Shown here one piece after another: positions 1-7,108 of a stretch of DNA of 17,931 nt. The notes beneath the pieces were generated by a model. The model saw only the letters and a program-made list of their open reading frames with translations, searched no databases and was not told the DNA's origin. Source of the DNA: CAZDVQ01 sp964508975 (GTDB lineage Bacteria > Bacteroidota > Bacteroidia > Chitinophagales > Saprospiraceae). The stretch is from assembly GCA_964508975.1 (NCBI GenBank), contig CAZDVQ010000080.1:1-17931 (forward strand), read 5' to 3'. The stretch's first letter is position 1. Every line of letters starts with the position of its first letter. Position numbers and translations under genes: made by a program.

Positions 1-39
<39 letters not shown>

Positions 40-103
40 AATTTTTTGAACTACGTTAATTACCTTTTGTCTGTCTATAAAATTATAAACTTCCTGCCCA
101 CTG

Positions 104-114
104 TGTCAAAGAAC
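104..114 (-). promoter_or_regulatory. boxA-like antitermination site in the 16S leader
   Basis: On the minus strand this reads GTTCTTTGACA, close to the E. coli rrn boxA (TGCTCTTTAACA). It lies about 65 nt upstream of the 16S start and downstream of all three rRNA promoters, the place where NusB/NusE load for rRNA antitermination. The match and position are seen; the function is inferred from the family. Confidence 0.7.
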
Positions 115-122
115 TTCGGCTT

Positions 123-161
123 GGCATTTTGCCTATTTTAGATGCTTCATCTAGTGAAGCA
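123..161 (-). other. Two hairpins in the 16S leader
   Basis: Two perfect inverted repeats lie just upstream of the boxA-like site in transcript order: TGCTTCA/TGAAGCA with a 5-nt loop (143-161) and GGCA/TGCC with a 3-nt loop (123-133). In other rRNA leaders such stems take part in antitermination or precursor processing. Here only the pairing is seen and the role is inferred. Confidence 0.5.
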
Positions 162-197
162 CTGCCTTTCAAATTGTCGCTATCATTTTAGCGGCTG

Positions 198-227
198 CAA
201 AGGTAAGGAGTTTTTTTAAACTTGCAA
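198..227 (-). promoter_or_regulatory. rRNA operon promoter, proximal
   Basis: The minus strand carries TACCTTTG (198-205), a match to the Bacteroidota -7 element TAnnTTTG. A -33 TTG (225-227) lies 19 bp upstream, within the usual 19-21. Transcription would start near 192, giving a leader of roughly 150 nt before the 16S gene. Confidence 0.8.
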
Positions 228-303
228 GCTTTTTTGAAATTATTTTTGAAATAAATTTCCTCGCTTCATTTTCTAACTTCCAACGCCGTTGCGTTTCGGA
301 GTG

Positions 304-333
304 CAAAGGTAAGGACTCTTTTTAAACTTGCAA
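304..333 (-). promoter_or_regulatory. rRNA operon promoter, middle
   Basis: This is a second TACCTTTG (304-311) with a -33 TTG (331-333) at the same 19-bp spacing. It lies exactly 106 bp upstream of the proximal copy inside a duplicated segment. The A/T-rich sequence further upstream resembles an UP-like element. Confidence 0.8.
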
Positions 334-409
334 GCTTTTTTGAAATTATTTTTAAAATAAATTTCCTCGCTTCGTTTCAAATCGTCCAGCGCCGTTGCGT
401 TTGGGATTG

Positions 410-441
410 CAAAGATAAGGGCACCAGATTGACATTTCCAA
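410..441 (-). promoter_or_regulatory. rRNA operon promoter, distal
   Basis: The third -7 element is TATCTTTG (410-417), again 106 bp from its neighbour, with a -33 TTG (439-441) at 21-bp spacing. Sequence upstream of its -7 no longer resembles the other two copies, so this is where the duplicated unit ends. Confidence 0.7.
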
Positions 442-483
442 ACCTTTTCCCAAAGTTTTTTTGAGCCCATTGGAACTTAGTCG

Positions 484-510
484 CCAAACTATTGATTTAC
501 AATAGTTTGG
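484..510 (+). terminator. Strong hairpin upstream of the rRNA promoters, possible terminator
   Basis: A perfect 11-bp stem (CCAAACTATTG/CAATAGTTTGG) with a 5-nt loop is followed on the plus strand, 7 nt later, by a run of nine T. That resembles an intrinsic terminator, although the U-tract is further from the stem than usual. No gene ends immediately to its left on the plus strand, so it may instead isolate the rRNA promoters or be a palindromic binding site. Confidence 0.4.
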
Positions 511-599
511 GCTTGCATTTTTTTTTCGGGACTCTCTTGTGCCGAGCGGGTGAACGCAGTCCTTATATATAGGATAGGGTTATGCCTATATTATGTAGA

Positions 600-1004
600 T
601 GTGAGTTGTGAGTGGTGAGATGTTGGTTGTAAGCAATAGGCATGTATACCTTAATACGTTGCTTCTCGTAAGGTATTATGAGCCCGTAGTGTGTGTCAAT
701 GTATTTCAGGAGAGAACAGGTATCTCTCCTAACGGAGCTCTCATACCTTGTAATGCCCTGTTTCTATTAACATACCGCTCCTAGAGGAGCGGGGCAATGC
801 AGTGCCTATTCATAGTTCATCGTTTATAGTTCATCGTTATTTGGTGCCTCACCCCGCTGCTGCGCAGCGACCCTCTCCCCGGAAACGCTTGTGAACGCGC
901 GTGCGGAGAGGGTTAGTGCCTTTAAATAGATGGAGCGCTAACCCACGTTGCCGGCTGCCCCTCTGTCACTGCGCTGGCGCTGGTGACATCCCCCCACTCG
1001 CGTA
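600..1004. repeat. Gene-free stretch with REP-like palindromes
   Basis: No convincing gene is seen here. Visible palindromes are AGGAGAGA/TCTCTCCT (708-730), CCGCTCCT/AGGAGCGG with a 2-nt loop (775-792) and CCCTCTCC/GGAGAGGG (871-912). Short ATAGTTCATCGTT-type microrepeats occur at about 813-840. Clusters of stable intergenic palindromes like this are typical of REP elements mobilised by RAYT (IS200-like) transposases. No such transposase is in the window, so the link is inferred. Confidence 0.5.
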
Positions 1005-1011
1005 TGCTCGC

Positions 1012-1234
1012 GTGGGGAACCACCGCCGCGATAAATCGCGGCGGGAGACGTTCCACGGAACGTCTCTACATTGATTGTCCCTGGGCGACCACAAGGGTCG
1101 CCCCTACACACGGTGGCCAAAGCCGCCGTTGCGTTAGCGATGTGGAGCGGTGGCCCGCAGGGACAGACCCGGAGGGGCCGAGCGATTAGCGAGCCGCGTA
1201 ACGTAGCGGCGGCCGTAGGCCGCAACGCCCAAAA
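1012..1234 (+). repeat. GC-rich composite palindromic element, copy 1 (long form)
   Basis: Three adjacent near-perfect hairpins come first: CCGCCGCGAT/ATCGCGGCGG (1023-1044), GAGACGTTCC/GGAACGTCTC (1045-1066) and GGGCGACC/GGTCGCCC (1083-1103). A conserved core follows: GCGATGTGGAGCGGTGGC, then GGCCGAGCGATTAGCGAGCC, then hairpin GCGGCC/GGCCGC (1209-1223) and the terminus AACGCCCAAAAT. The core recurs at 4287-4385, 10674-10830 and 11157-11275, and its terminus recurs at 1945-2065 and 6225-6343. It is much richer in GC than the neighbouring gene. Reading frames across it on both strands are treated as spurious. Confidence 0.85.
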
Positions 1235-1256
1235 TGAAATTAAACTATATTTGCCA

Positions 1257-1712
1257 TCATTCAATTAATAGAGGCCTAAGCGGATGCCTTCTTTTTCTTT
1301 TTTCAGTACAACATGGGGCATAATTTGAAAAAATCCCTACACTCTGACTCATTCCTTGACAAGTTTGATAAGACCCAACCGTTTCATAAACATATTTACA
1401 TTTTCTAGGGAATTTGGTTAAAATTACCCTAACTGTATCACAAAGTACTTTCTCATAAAGTATTCTCATACATAATGTTTTACGATTGTGGGTATGTATA
1501 ACCGTAACCAGTCCTTCTTTACGTAAATCTAGTTCGCCCATGTTTACATAATTACCGATTCGCAACCCTTCAGGGTCATAGATGACTACTGAATCTATAT
1601 TTAGTAATTTGCTTTTATACTCAACGGTAATGTTTTGACCTAAAAGTATAAATGGAAAGATTGCAAAAATTGCTGACTGACATAGTTTCTTCATTGTAAG
1701 CTTATTTTTCAT
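1257..1712 (-). CDS. Small putative secreted protein of unknown function
   Basis: This 151-residue protein has an N-terminal signal-peptide-like segment (KKLCQSAIFAIFPFILLGQ), so export is likely. The second in-frame ATG at 1692-1694 would give a more ordinary 145-residue precursor and is an equally good start; neither has a clear ribosome site. The C-terminal third is cysteine-rich and ends in a basic stretch (KRKRRH). No T9SS sorting domain and no recognised family is seen. The gene is AT-richer than its surroundings and sits alone between two copies of the composite element, which suggests an accessory gene. It could also be a decayed fragment. Confidence 0.55.
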   Translation of the reverse strand: MKNKLTMKKLCQSAIFAIFPFILLGQNITVEYKSKLLNIDSVVIYDPEGLRIGNYVNMGELDLRKEGLVTVIHTHNRKTLCMRILYEKVLCDTVRVILTKFPRKCKYVYETVGSYQTCQGMSQSVGIFSNYAPCCTEKRKRRHPLRPLLIE

Positions 1713-1944
1713 AGTTTTTTCATTGTGGTCAATAATTTTATTAGGATCAGCTCCAAGGCTAGAGCCTCGCCTAATTGCATTAGAATCGAATATAAAGCAG
1801 CCTCATAACTTTGGTTGACAACTTTAGTTTAGGAACTCAAGGTACAATTAATGTTTGGGTTATCCTAAAAAGCTATCGTACAATATGTGTGTTCAGCCTT
1901 GTCCAAGGGTTTGAGCTATTTCATTTACCGCCAAGACGATTTTA

Positions 1945-2065
1945 CCGCCGCCGCGATAAATCGCGGCGGGAGACGTTCCACGGAACGTCTCTACATTAGG
2001 GCCGGGGTCGCCCCTACATTTTTGTCTGAATACGGCGGCCGTAGGCCGCAACGCCCAAAATGAAA
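1945..2065 (+). repeat. Composite palindromic element, copy 2 (short form)
   Basis: It repeats the first two hairpins of copy 1 (1948-1969 and 1970-1991) without visible change, then half of the third (GGGTCGCCCCTACA, 2007-2018). It jumps to the terminal hairpin GCGGCC/GGCCGC (2035-2049) and AACGCCCAAAATGAAA. The central ~100 bp of copy 1, including GGCCGAGCG, is absent. It lies in the same orientation as copy 1, so the pair brackets the gene at 1257-1712 as direct repeats. The rest of 1713-2181 shows only a small palindrome (AGGCT/AGCCT, near 1757) and no gene. Confidence 0.8.
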
Positions 2066-2181
2066 AAATGATGCAATGAATAATTGATGAAATGATAAAA
2101 CGGTCATAAGACCAGCCCTGTCTTTTACTCCATTGTCATTTACTCGTTCATCATTCATAGTTCATAGTTCCATAAACTGCT

Positions 2182-2189
2182 TACCTTTG
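2182..2189 (+). promoter_or_regulatory. -7 element of the prfC promoter
   Basis: TACCTTTG matches TAnnTTTG and is identical to the -7 element of two rRNA promoters in this window. No clear -33 TTG is present at 19-21 bp; TTC at 2161-2163 is the nearest candidate. Transcription would start near 2195, leaving about 15 nt of leader before the ATG at 2211. This argues against the in-frame upstream start at 2133, whose extra codons would cover the promoter. Confidence 0.65.
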
Positions 2190-2210
2190 CAGCCTATTTC
2201 AATAACGACC

Positions 2211-3794
2211 ATGACGACCTTACAAAAAGAAATCCAACGCAGACGAACCTTTGCCGTTATAGCGCACCCCGATGCCGGTAAAACTACCCTTACCGAGAAA
2301 CTACTGCTTTTTGGTGGTGCCATTCAGGTGGCCGGCGCCGTAAAATCGAACAAGATTAGTAAAAGTGCGACTTCCGACTTCATGGAAATCGAGAAGCAAC
2401 GCGGTATCTCGGTGGCGACATCGGTGATGGGCTTCGAGTACCGCAACCTGAAGGTGAACATCTTGGATACACCCGGTCACAAGGATTTCGCAGAGGATAC
2501 TTACCGTACCCTAACCGCCGTTGACAGCGTGATCGTGGTGGTGGACGTGGCCAAGGGCGTGGAAGAACAAACCGAAAAACTGGTTGAAGTGTGCAAAATG
2601 CGCGACACGCCTATCATGGTTTTCGTGAACAAGATGGACCGTGTGGGCAAGGATGCCTTTGATCTATTGGACGAGTTGGAGCAACAACTTAAACTGAAAG
2701 TACGCCCTATGACCTGGCCCATTGGCGAGGGCAGCAACTTTAAAGGCGTATATAGCCTTTATGAAAAACAGCTAATCCTGTTTAACCCGCACGGTAAGCA
2801 AGATGCCGAGGCTAGTATCGTGATTGAAGACCTTCGCGATGCTCGTCTGGATAAACAAATTGGCGCCGAGGCGGCCAACCAACTGCGTGAGGACGTTGAG
2901 CTGATTGAACAGGTTTATGGTCCGTTTGTACAAGCCGATTACCTGAGTGGGGAGATATCGCCGGTGTTCTACGGCTCGGCGGTGAATAACTTTGGCGTTC
3001 GCGAGCTGCTGGATTGCTTTGTTGACATAGCGCCTAGTCCGCGACCTGGCCAAACGGAGGAACGCAGCATTAAACCTGATGAAACGAAATTCACGGGTTT
3101 TGTGTTCAAGATACACGCCAACATGGACCCCAAGCACCGCGACCGCATTGCGTTTGTGCGTATTTGCTCGGGCGAGTTCAAGCGCAACACCAACTACCTG
3201 CACGTGCGCCAGGGCAAACAGCTTAAATTTTCGAACCCTACCACTTTCATGGCCGACCGTAAAGACGTGGTGGAAGAAGCTTATCCCGGCGATATCGTGG
3301 GTTTGTACGACTCGGGCAACTTTAAAATTGGCGATACCTTGACCGAGGGCGAAGTGCTGCACTTCACGGGTATACCGAGCTTCTCGCCGGAGATTTTCCG
3401 ATACATCGAGAATGCCGACCCGATGAAGTACAAGCAATTTGCCAAGGGCCTCGACCAGCTGATGGACGAGGGCGTGGCACAGCTGTTTACCAAGGTAGAT
3501 ACTGGCCGAAAAATCATTGGTACCGTAGGACAACTGCAATTTGATGTAATTCAGTACCGCCTAGAGCACGAATACGGTGCACGGGGGCAATACGAACCGA
3601 TGTCGATACACAAGGCTTGCTGGATTACCAGCGACGATAAAAAGGCTTTGGAGGAATTCAAATACAAGAAAAGCCGGAACATGGCCGTCGATAAACATGG
3701 CCGCGACGTGTATCTGGCCGACTCGGCCTGGATGCTACAAACCGCCCAGACGGATTACCCGATGTTGAACTTCCACTTTAAATCTGAATTCTAG
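2211..3794 (+). CDS. prfC: Peptide chain release factor 3 (RF3)
   Basis: RF3 is the translational GTPase that recycles RF1/RF2 from ribosomes after peptide release. The 527-residue product matches the family length (E. coli 529). GTPase motifs are intact: G1 AHPDAGKT (18-25), the switch I segment RGISVATS (64-71), G3 DTPGH (86-90) and G4 NKMD (140-143). Beta-barrel and C-terminal domains follow, with RF3-type sequence such as TVGQLQFDVIQYRLEHEYGA. The frame is open back to an ATG at 2133, but those 26 codons run through the promoter, and similarity starts at MTTLQKEIQRRRTFAVIAHP. It is probably cotranscribed with the thioesterase 3 nt downstream. Confidence 0.96.
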   Translation: MTTLQKEIQRRRTFAVIAHPDAGKTTLTEKLLLFGGAIQVAGAVKSNKISKSATSDFMEIEKQRGISVATSVMGFEYRNLKVNILDTPGHKDFAEDTYRTLTAVDSVIVVVDVAKGVEEQTEKLVEVCKMRDTPIMVFVNKMDRVGKDAFDLLDELEQQLKLKVRPMTWPIGEGSNFKGVYSLYEKQLILFNPHGKQDAEASIVIEDLRDARLDKQIGAEAANQLREDVELIEQVYGPFVQADYLSGEISPVFYGSAVNNFGVRELLDCFVDIAPSPRPGQTEERSIKPDETKFTGFVFKIHANMDPKHRDRIAFVRICSGEFKRNTNYLHVRQGKQLKFSNPTTFMADRKDVVEEAYPGDIVGLYDSGNFKIGDTLTEGEVLHFTGIPSFSPEIFRYIENADPMKYKQFAKGLDQLMDEGVAQLFTKVDTGRKIIGTVGQLQFDVIQYRLEHEYGARGQYEPMSIHKACWITSDDKKALEEFKYKKSRNMAVDKHGRDVYLADSAWMLQTAQTDYPMLNFHFKSEF

Positions 3795-3797
3795 CAC

Positions 3798-4271
3798 ATG
3801 GCAATGCGTGAAATAACCCTGCGTTTCCTAGCCGAGCCCGGCGATGTAAACTTTGGTGGCAAGGTACATGGCGGCATGGTGATGAAATGGATTGACCAAG
3901 CGGGCTACACCTGCGCCGTGGGCTGGAGCAAAGCATACTGCGTAACGGTTTACGTGGGCGGCATCCGTTTTTTGAAGCCTATACATATAGGTAATATGGT
4001 AGAGGTATCGGCCAAAATTATATACACCGGCAACTCGAGCATGCACTTGGCGGTTGACATCGAGGCGGAGGACCTTCGCGATGGCACGCGGCATAAAACC
4101 ACGCACTGTGTCATCGTGTTCGTGGCCACCGACGCCGATGGCAAGCCAGTCGCCGTGCCTAAATGGACGCCCGTGCTGGAGCAAGACAAACAATTAGAAG
4201 CCTACGCCATCAAGCTCATGGCCTTGAGGAAGGAAATAGACGAGGAGATGTTACCGTACGTGCGGGGCTAG
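3798..4271 (+). CDS. Acyl-CoA thioesterase, hotdog fold (YciA/ACOT7-like)
   Basis: The 157-residue protein is a single hotdog-fold domain predicted to hydrolyse acyl-CoA to free fatty acid and CoA in the cytosol. The diagnostic segment GDVNFGGKVHGGMVMKWID (15-33) supplies the expected catalytic pair Asn18 and Asp33. Further family features are GGIRFLKPIHIGNMVEVSAKI and the hydrophobic strand HCVIVFVATD. Length fits the one-domain bacterial enzymes. The ATG lies 3 nt after the prfC stop, so the two genes are probably one transcript. A second in-frame ATG two codons later is possible. Chain-length preference cannot be read from sequence. Confidence 0.9.
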   Translation: MAMREITLRFLAEPGDVNFGGKVHGGMVMKWIDQAGYTCAVGWSKAYCVTVYVGGIRFLKPIHIGNMVEVSAKIIYTGNSSMHLAVDIEAEDLRDGTRHKTTHCVIVFVATDADGKPVAVPKWTPVLEQDKQLEAYAIKLMALRKEIDEEMLPYVRG

Positions 4272-4286
4272 ATATAAGATTTGATT

Positions 4287-4385
4287 TTTTGGGGCGTTGC
4301 GGCGCACAAGGCGCCGCCGCTGTCCGCCGGGCTCGCTATTCGCTCGGTGCTTCGCACCAGCCGCTATGCGGCTGCCCTTTGGCCA
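4287..4385 (-). repeat. Composite palindromic element, copy 3
   Basis: On the minus strand it reads CCGAGCGAATAGCGAGCC (4330-4347), then a terminal hairpin GCGGCGC/GCGCCGC (4299-4317) and AACGCCCCAAAA. Upstream are two hairpins with arms GGTGC/GCACC (4346-4358) and GCCGC/GCGGC (4360-4372). It fills most of the gap between the converging thioesterase and T9SS-protein genes, where it could also act as a transcription barrier. The short plus-strand frames through it are not believed. Confidence 0.8.
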
Positions 4386-4445
4386 GCTAACGCGGGGGGC
4401 GAGGGTTTGATTGGCTCAAGTCCTTCAATCTGCTGCGCGGCCAGG

Positions 4446-6044
4446 CTATTGTTTGATGAAGCTCTGGCTGCCCAACAGTTGTTTACCATCTGGTTGGCGT
4501 AGGTTTACCACATACAAGCCCGGCGACAGGTGATTTACATCTAACTGAGTCGTCCTTGAACCTGCGGTAAGTTGTTGAACGAGCATTGTTTGGCCGTAAA
4601 CGTTTAGGATCTCTAGCTGCACGTCGTAATCAAGCTGGTCCAATTGTATGTTTACCTGAGCCTGGACAGGGTTGGGGAAAACCTTCAAGAACGTAGGTAA
4701 TGAAAAAGCCTCTGTACTGACCAATGGGTATGACGGGAAAGTACCATGCTGCTCACCACAACGTATGAAGGCATATAAATCTCTCATACTTGCACCACTC
4801 AAACAAGCAACATTACGCGATAGTACAACCCCTAGACCAAAGGCAGTTACCTTATAACCCTCATTGTAAGATTCCACAATATTATTACTACCGCATACCA
4901 TTTCAATATCTGGCAAAGCTCGGTATTTAACCATCCCATCAAGCATTACTGTATCCATGAAGGATGGAGAAAAGTCAAATGTATTGCTGTGTGTAGTTTT
5001 GCCCGCTATTGTTGGTCCATCAAGCCCCCAATCAGGAAAAATTGGCAGGGCAGACTTGATCGCATTGATTGGGCCAAAGTATTTAAAAGAATCAATGCTA
5101 TTGCTTATTGAGTCCGTTATCTCTAAATTTCTAAAACCACCATGATATGTATAATGCGGGGAATTATAAGATTGAAACCAATACCTAGACCTTAATTCGT
5201 AGCTGATATAATAAGGCGTTTCAACCACGTTGACAACGGTATCGAGCGAAAATTCATACCATCCACCACCCATGTGCATCGCTAACGACCTCCATAAATA
5301 AACATCGCCGACACAGGGTCTGAAGGCATAATCGCGGTCGCTACCGATGATACCATATTGTTGGCTATTAGTGTAATAACCTTGTTTAACCCAATTTTTG
5401 TCGAGTTTTTGGACAATATCTTGGGCTTGGCTGTACTGCACAAATCCATGAGCTTTACTCAGGACAAACTCATGGCTTGGGAGATTGGGCAGCGCAGCTC
5501 CATTCAAACGATACGACAAGGTAAAGTACTTGACGCTATCGAGTTGGCCAAAGAGCGTTGCGGTATCTGCATGCGTGCATAGAAGCATCAATGAATCGAA
5601 GCCTTGTCCAGGAAAAGCTTGAACCAAGCTAGTACCAGGGGTCATATTGCAGGGAATGACTACGTTATCGGCGTTATGGAGAAACTTAATGGTATCCCTT
5701 GCAAAGAACCAGGCTTGACTATTTGGGATAAGGAAATCACTCGGGTTGTATTGCATGCAAAAGCCAGCATTGGGGCCAAGCGTCTGCATAAAGTCCACAA
5801 TGGAGTCGGTGCAAGTGCCAAAATCTTTTCGGTAATAATTAGCGCCAATGAGCCATGTGGTATCCAGGTTTTGGTCTAGGACAAAACTATCGGCGTAGAA
5901 TACATTGTAAGTATTGTCGTTGCTTTTCCAGAAACCGTAATCCATGTACGGGAACGGTGCCCAGGCTTGTTGGGCTTGAGCTTGGTAGCCCAAGATGATT
6001 GCAGCTGATATTACCGTAATTTTTAAAAGTAAGCGTGTATTCAT
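4446..6044 (-). CDS. Secreted protein with T9SS type A sorting domain
   Basis: The 532-residue precursor starts with a clear signal peptide (MNTRLLLKITVISAAIILGY, cleavage near AQAQ|Q) and ends in a ~80-residue type A sorting domain. That domain runs VFPNPVQAQVNIQL, then VQLEILNVYGQTM, then LSPGLYVVNL, the pattern that sends proteins through the Por/type IX system. The central ~420 residues are rich in aromatic and Asp/Asn residues and match no family I recognise. ATG 6042-6044 is preferred; an in-frame ATG four codons upstream only lengthens the signal peptide. A TAnnTTTG element lies about 40 bp upstream. No T9SS machinery gene is in the window. Confidence 0.88.
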   Translation of the reverse strand: MNTRLLLKITVISAAIILGYQAQAQQAWAPFPYMDYGFWKSNDNTYNVFYADSFVLDQNLDTTWLIGANYYRKDFGTCTDSIVDFMQTLGPNAGFCMQYNPSDFLIPNSQAWFFARDTIKFLHNADNVVIPCNMTPGTSLVQAFPGQGFDSLMLLCTHADTATLFGQLDSVKYFTLSYRLNGAALPNLPSHEFVLSKAHGFVQYSQAQDIVQKLDKNWVKQGYYTNSQQYGIIGSDRDYAFRPCVGDVYLWRSLAMHMGGGWYEFSLDTVVNVVETPYYISYELRSRYWFQSYNSPHYTYHGGFRNLEITDSISNSIDSFKYFGPINAIKSALPIFPDWGLDGPTIAGKTTHSNTFDFSPSFMDTVMLDGMVKYRALPDIEMVCGSNNIVESYNEGYKVTAFGLGVVLSRNVACLSGASMRDLYAFIRCGEQHGTFPSYPLVSTEAFSLPTFLKVFPNPVQAQVNIQLDQLDYDVQLEILNVYGQTMLVQQLTAGSRTTQLDVNHLSPGLYVVNLRQPDGKQLLGSQSFIKQ

Positions 6045-6082
6045 GTTCCAATTCATTTTAGGTTTACAAGCTAAAAATCATT

Positions 6083-6090
6083 CAAATATA
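6083..6090 (-). promoter_or_regulatory. -7 element upstream of the T9SS type A cargo gene
   Basis: The minus strand reads TATATTTG, matching TAnnTTTG, 39 bp before the ATG. No TTG is found at the expected -33 distance. The rest of 6091-6224 is AT-rich with a run of ten T (about 6127-6136) and shows no gene. Confidence 0.4.
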
Positions 6091-6224
6091 GGCATTACAT
6101 GTGTACTTGTTATCAGGGAGTGCATTATTTTTTTTTGCAATATGGTAAATTTCGGGTACAGCATACCTATTTTGCATGAATCCTAAACCCAAAATTTCCA
6201 TACCTTCGCGTTAGGTGCCTAGAG

Positions 6225-6343
6225 CAGCGCCGCAACGCGGCGAGCCCGAAGGGCCGAGCGCACAGCGAGTGCGGAAGGGACCGACCTGAGCGCATTGATG
6301 GGCGTAATTTTACGCCCATTCAACGCGAGGGGAACGCCCAAAT
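6225..6343 (+). repeat. Composite palindromic element, divergent copy 4
   Basis: It contains GCCGC/GCGGC (about 6229-6240), GGGCCGAGCGCACAGCGAG, and a perfect 10-bp stem ATGGGCGTAA/TTACGCCCAT with a 2-nt loop (6298-6319). The family terminus appears as AACGCCCAAAT. It keeps the GGCCGAGCG block and the terminus, but between them it has a different, longer hairpin than the other copies. Confidence 0.65.
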
Positions 6344-6347
6344 AGAA

Positions 6348-6514
6348 TTAGAGTATGTTGGGACTTTAGCTTCCGGCGAAAAACAGCTCTTTTTCGGATG
6401 ATTTTTGCTTTAAAAAATAGTTACGTAGCCCCACTATGCGCCCATTTTTTTAAGCAACCTCATCAAAAAATAGCTCATTTTTCCCTCGAAACCCAAAATC
6501 CAAACATACTCTTA
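6348..6514. mobile_element. Foldback (MITE-like) element with imperfect terminal inverted repeats
   Basis: The left end TAGAGTATGTTGGGACTTTA and the right end, read on the minus strand as AAGAGTATGTTTGGATTTT, are inverted copies. Pairing continues inward imperfectly for about 55 nt per side. A nested stem follows (GCTTTAAAAAATAG against GCTTAAAAAAATGG). The whole ~167 bp could therefore fold into one long hairpin. It has no coding capacity, and a target-site duplication is not obvious. The same end sequence occurs once more at 11849-11872. A non-autonomous IS derivative is the simplest reading. Confidence 0.6.
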
Positions 6515-6595
6515 TAAATTATAAGCTTAGCAATGTAGTACATCAACACGAATTTGCAGATAAATACTTCTAAAACCATTCAAAAAACATATACC

Positions 6596-7099
6596 ATGAA
6601 ACAGATAAAAAACCTTTTGCCCCTTCTTGCCCTCGTTTTATTGGCCGCTTGCGCCCAAGACAAACCCGACCCCAGCAAGGAAGCATCGGTGGATGACATC
6701 AAAGGTCAGTCGAAAATTAACTACTCCGAGATTGTACGCAACCCGGTAACCGCCGACTCGCCCGTGAAGGTTGAAGGTGGGGCCAAGTTTGAATTCAAGC
6801 AAAAAGTGTTTGATTTTGGTACCGTGAAAGAAGGCGAAGTGGTTGAACACGATTACGTTTTTACCAACGTGGGCAAAACACCGCTGGTTATTTCAAATGC
6901 CCAAGGTAGCTGCGGTTGTACCGTACCTGAGTTCCCGAAAGAGCCTATCGCACCGGGTGCAGATGGCAAAATCAAGGTAAAGTTCAACTCAGAAGGCAAA
7001 GGCGGTAACGTTGAAAAAGAAGTGACCCTTACGGCCAACACCTACCCGGAGACCGTGACCAAATTGACCATCAAGGGTAAAGTGACCCCGAAAAAATAG
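6596..7099 (+). CDS. DUF1573 lipoprotein
   Basis: The 167-residue product starts with a lipoprotein signal peptide, hydrophobic stretch then lipobox LAAC with Cys19 as the lipidated residue. It is therefore predicted to be anchored in the cell envelope. Residues ~66-163 form a DUF1573 (ASPM-SPD-2-Hydin-like Ig fold) domain: FDFGTVKEGEVVEHDYVFTN, then GSCGCTVPE (104-112) with the family Cys106/Cys108 pair. Function of the family is not established. ATG 6596 is chosen over 6554 because the extra 14 codons would place charged and polar residues before the signal peptide. It leads a three-gene operon; plsC starts 9 nt downstream. The upstream -7 is unclear, CGAATTTG near 6550 being the nearest. 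Confidence 0.88.
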   Translation: MKQIKNLLPLLALVLLAACAQDKPDPSKEASVDDIKGQSKINYSEIVRNPVTADSPVKVEGGAKFEFKQKVFDFGTVKEGEVVEHDYVFTNVGKTPLVISNAQGSCGCTVPEFPKEPIAPGADGKIKVKFNSEGKGGNVEKEVTLTANTYPETVTKLTIKGKVTPKK

Positions 7100-7108
7100 G
7101 TCCGGCTC

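Larger units (their letters stand above)
197..409 (-). repeat. 106-bp direct duplication carrying rRNA promoters
   Basis: Two consecutive units (about 198-303 and 304-409) match over most of their length. Shared blocks include CTTGCAAGCTTTTTTGAAAT, AATTTCCTCGCTTC and CGCCGTTGCGTTT. The -7 element of a third promoter follows. The structure is a tandem promoter duplication upstream of the 16S gene. A 65-codon reading frame across it on the minus strand is low complexity and not believed. Confidence 0.8.

Noticed and set aside
938..1268. Frames of 65-108 codons on both strands at the first composite element
   Set aside because: They overlap each other, follow GC-rich hairpins shared with other intergenic copies, and show no protein-like conservation.
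2133..2210. N-terminal extension of prfC
   Set aside because: These 26 codons run through the TAnnTTTG promoter and are absent from RF3 proteins, which begin at the 2211 start.
2772..3539. 255-codon minus-strand frame inside prfC
   Set aside because: It is a shadow of the well-supported RF3 gene with no recognisable domain.
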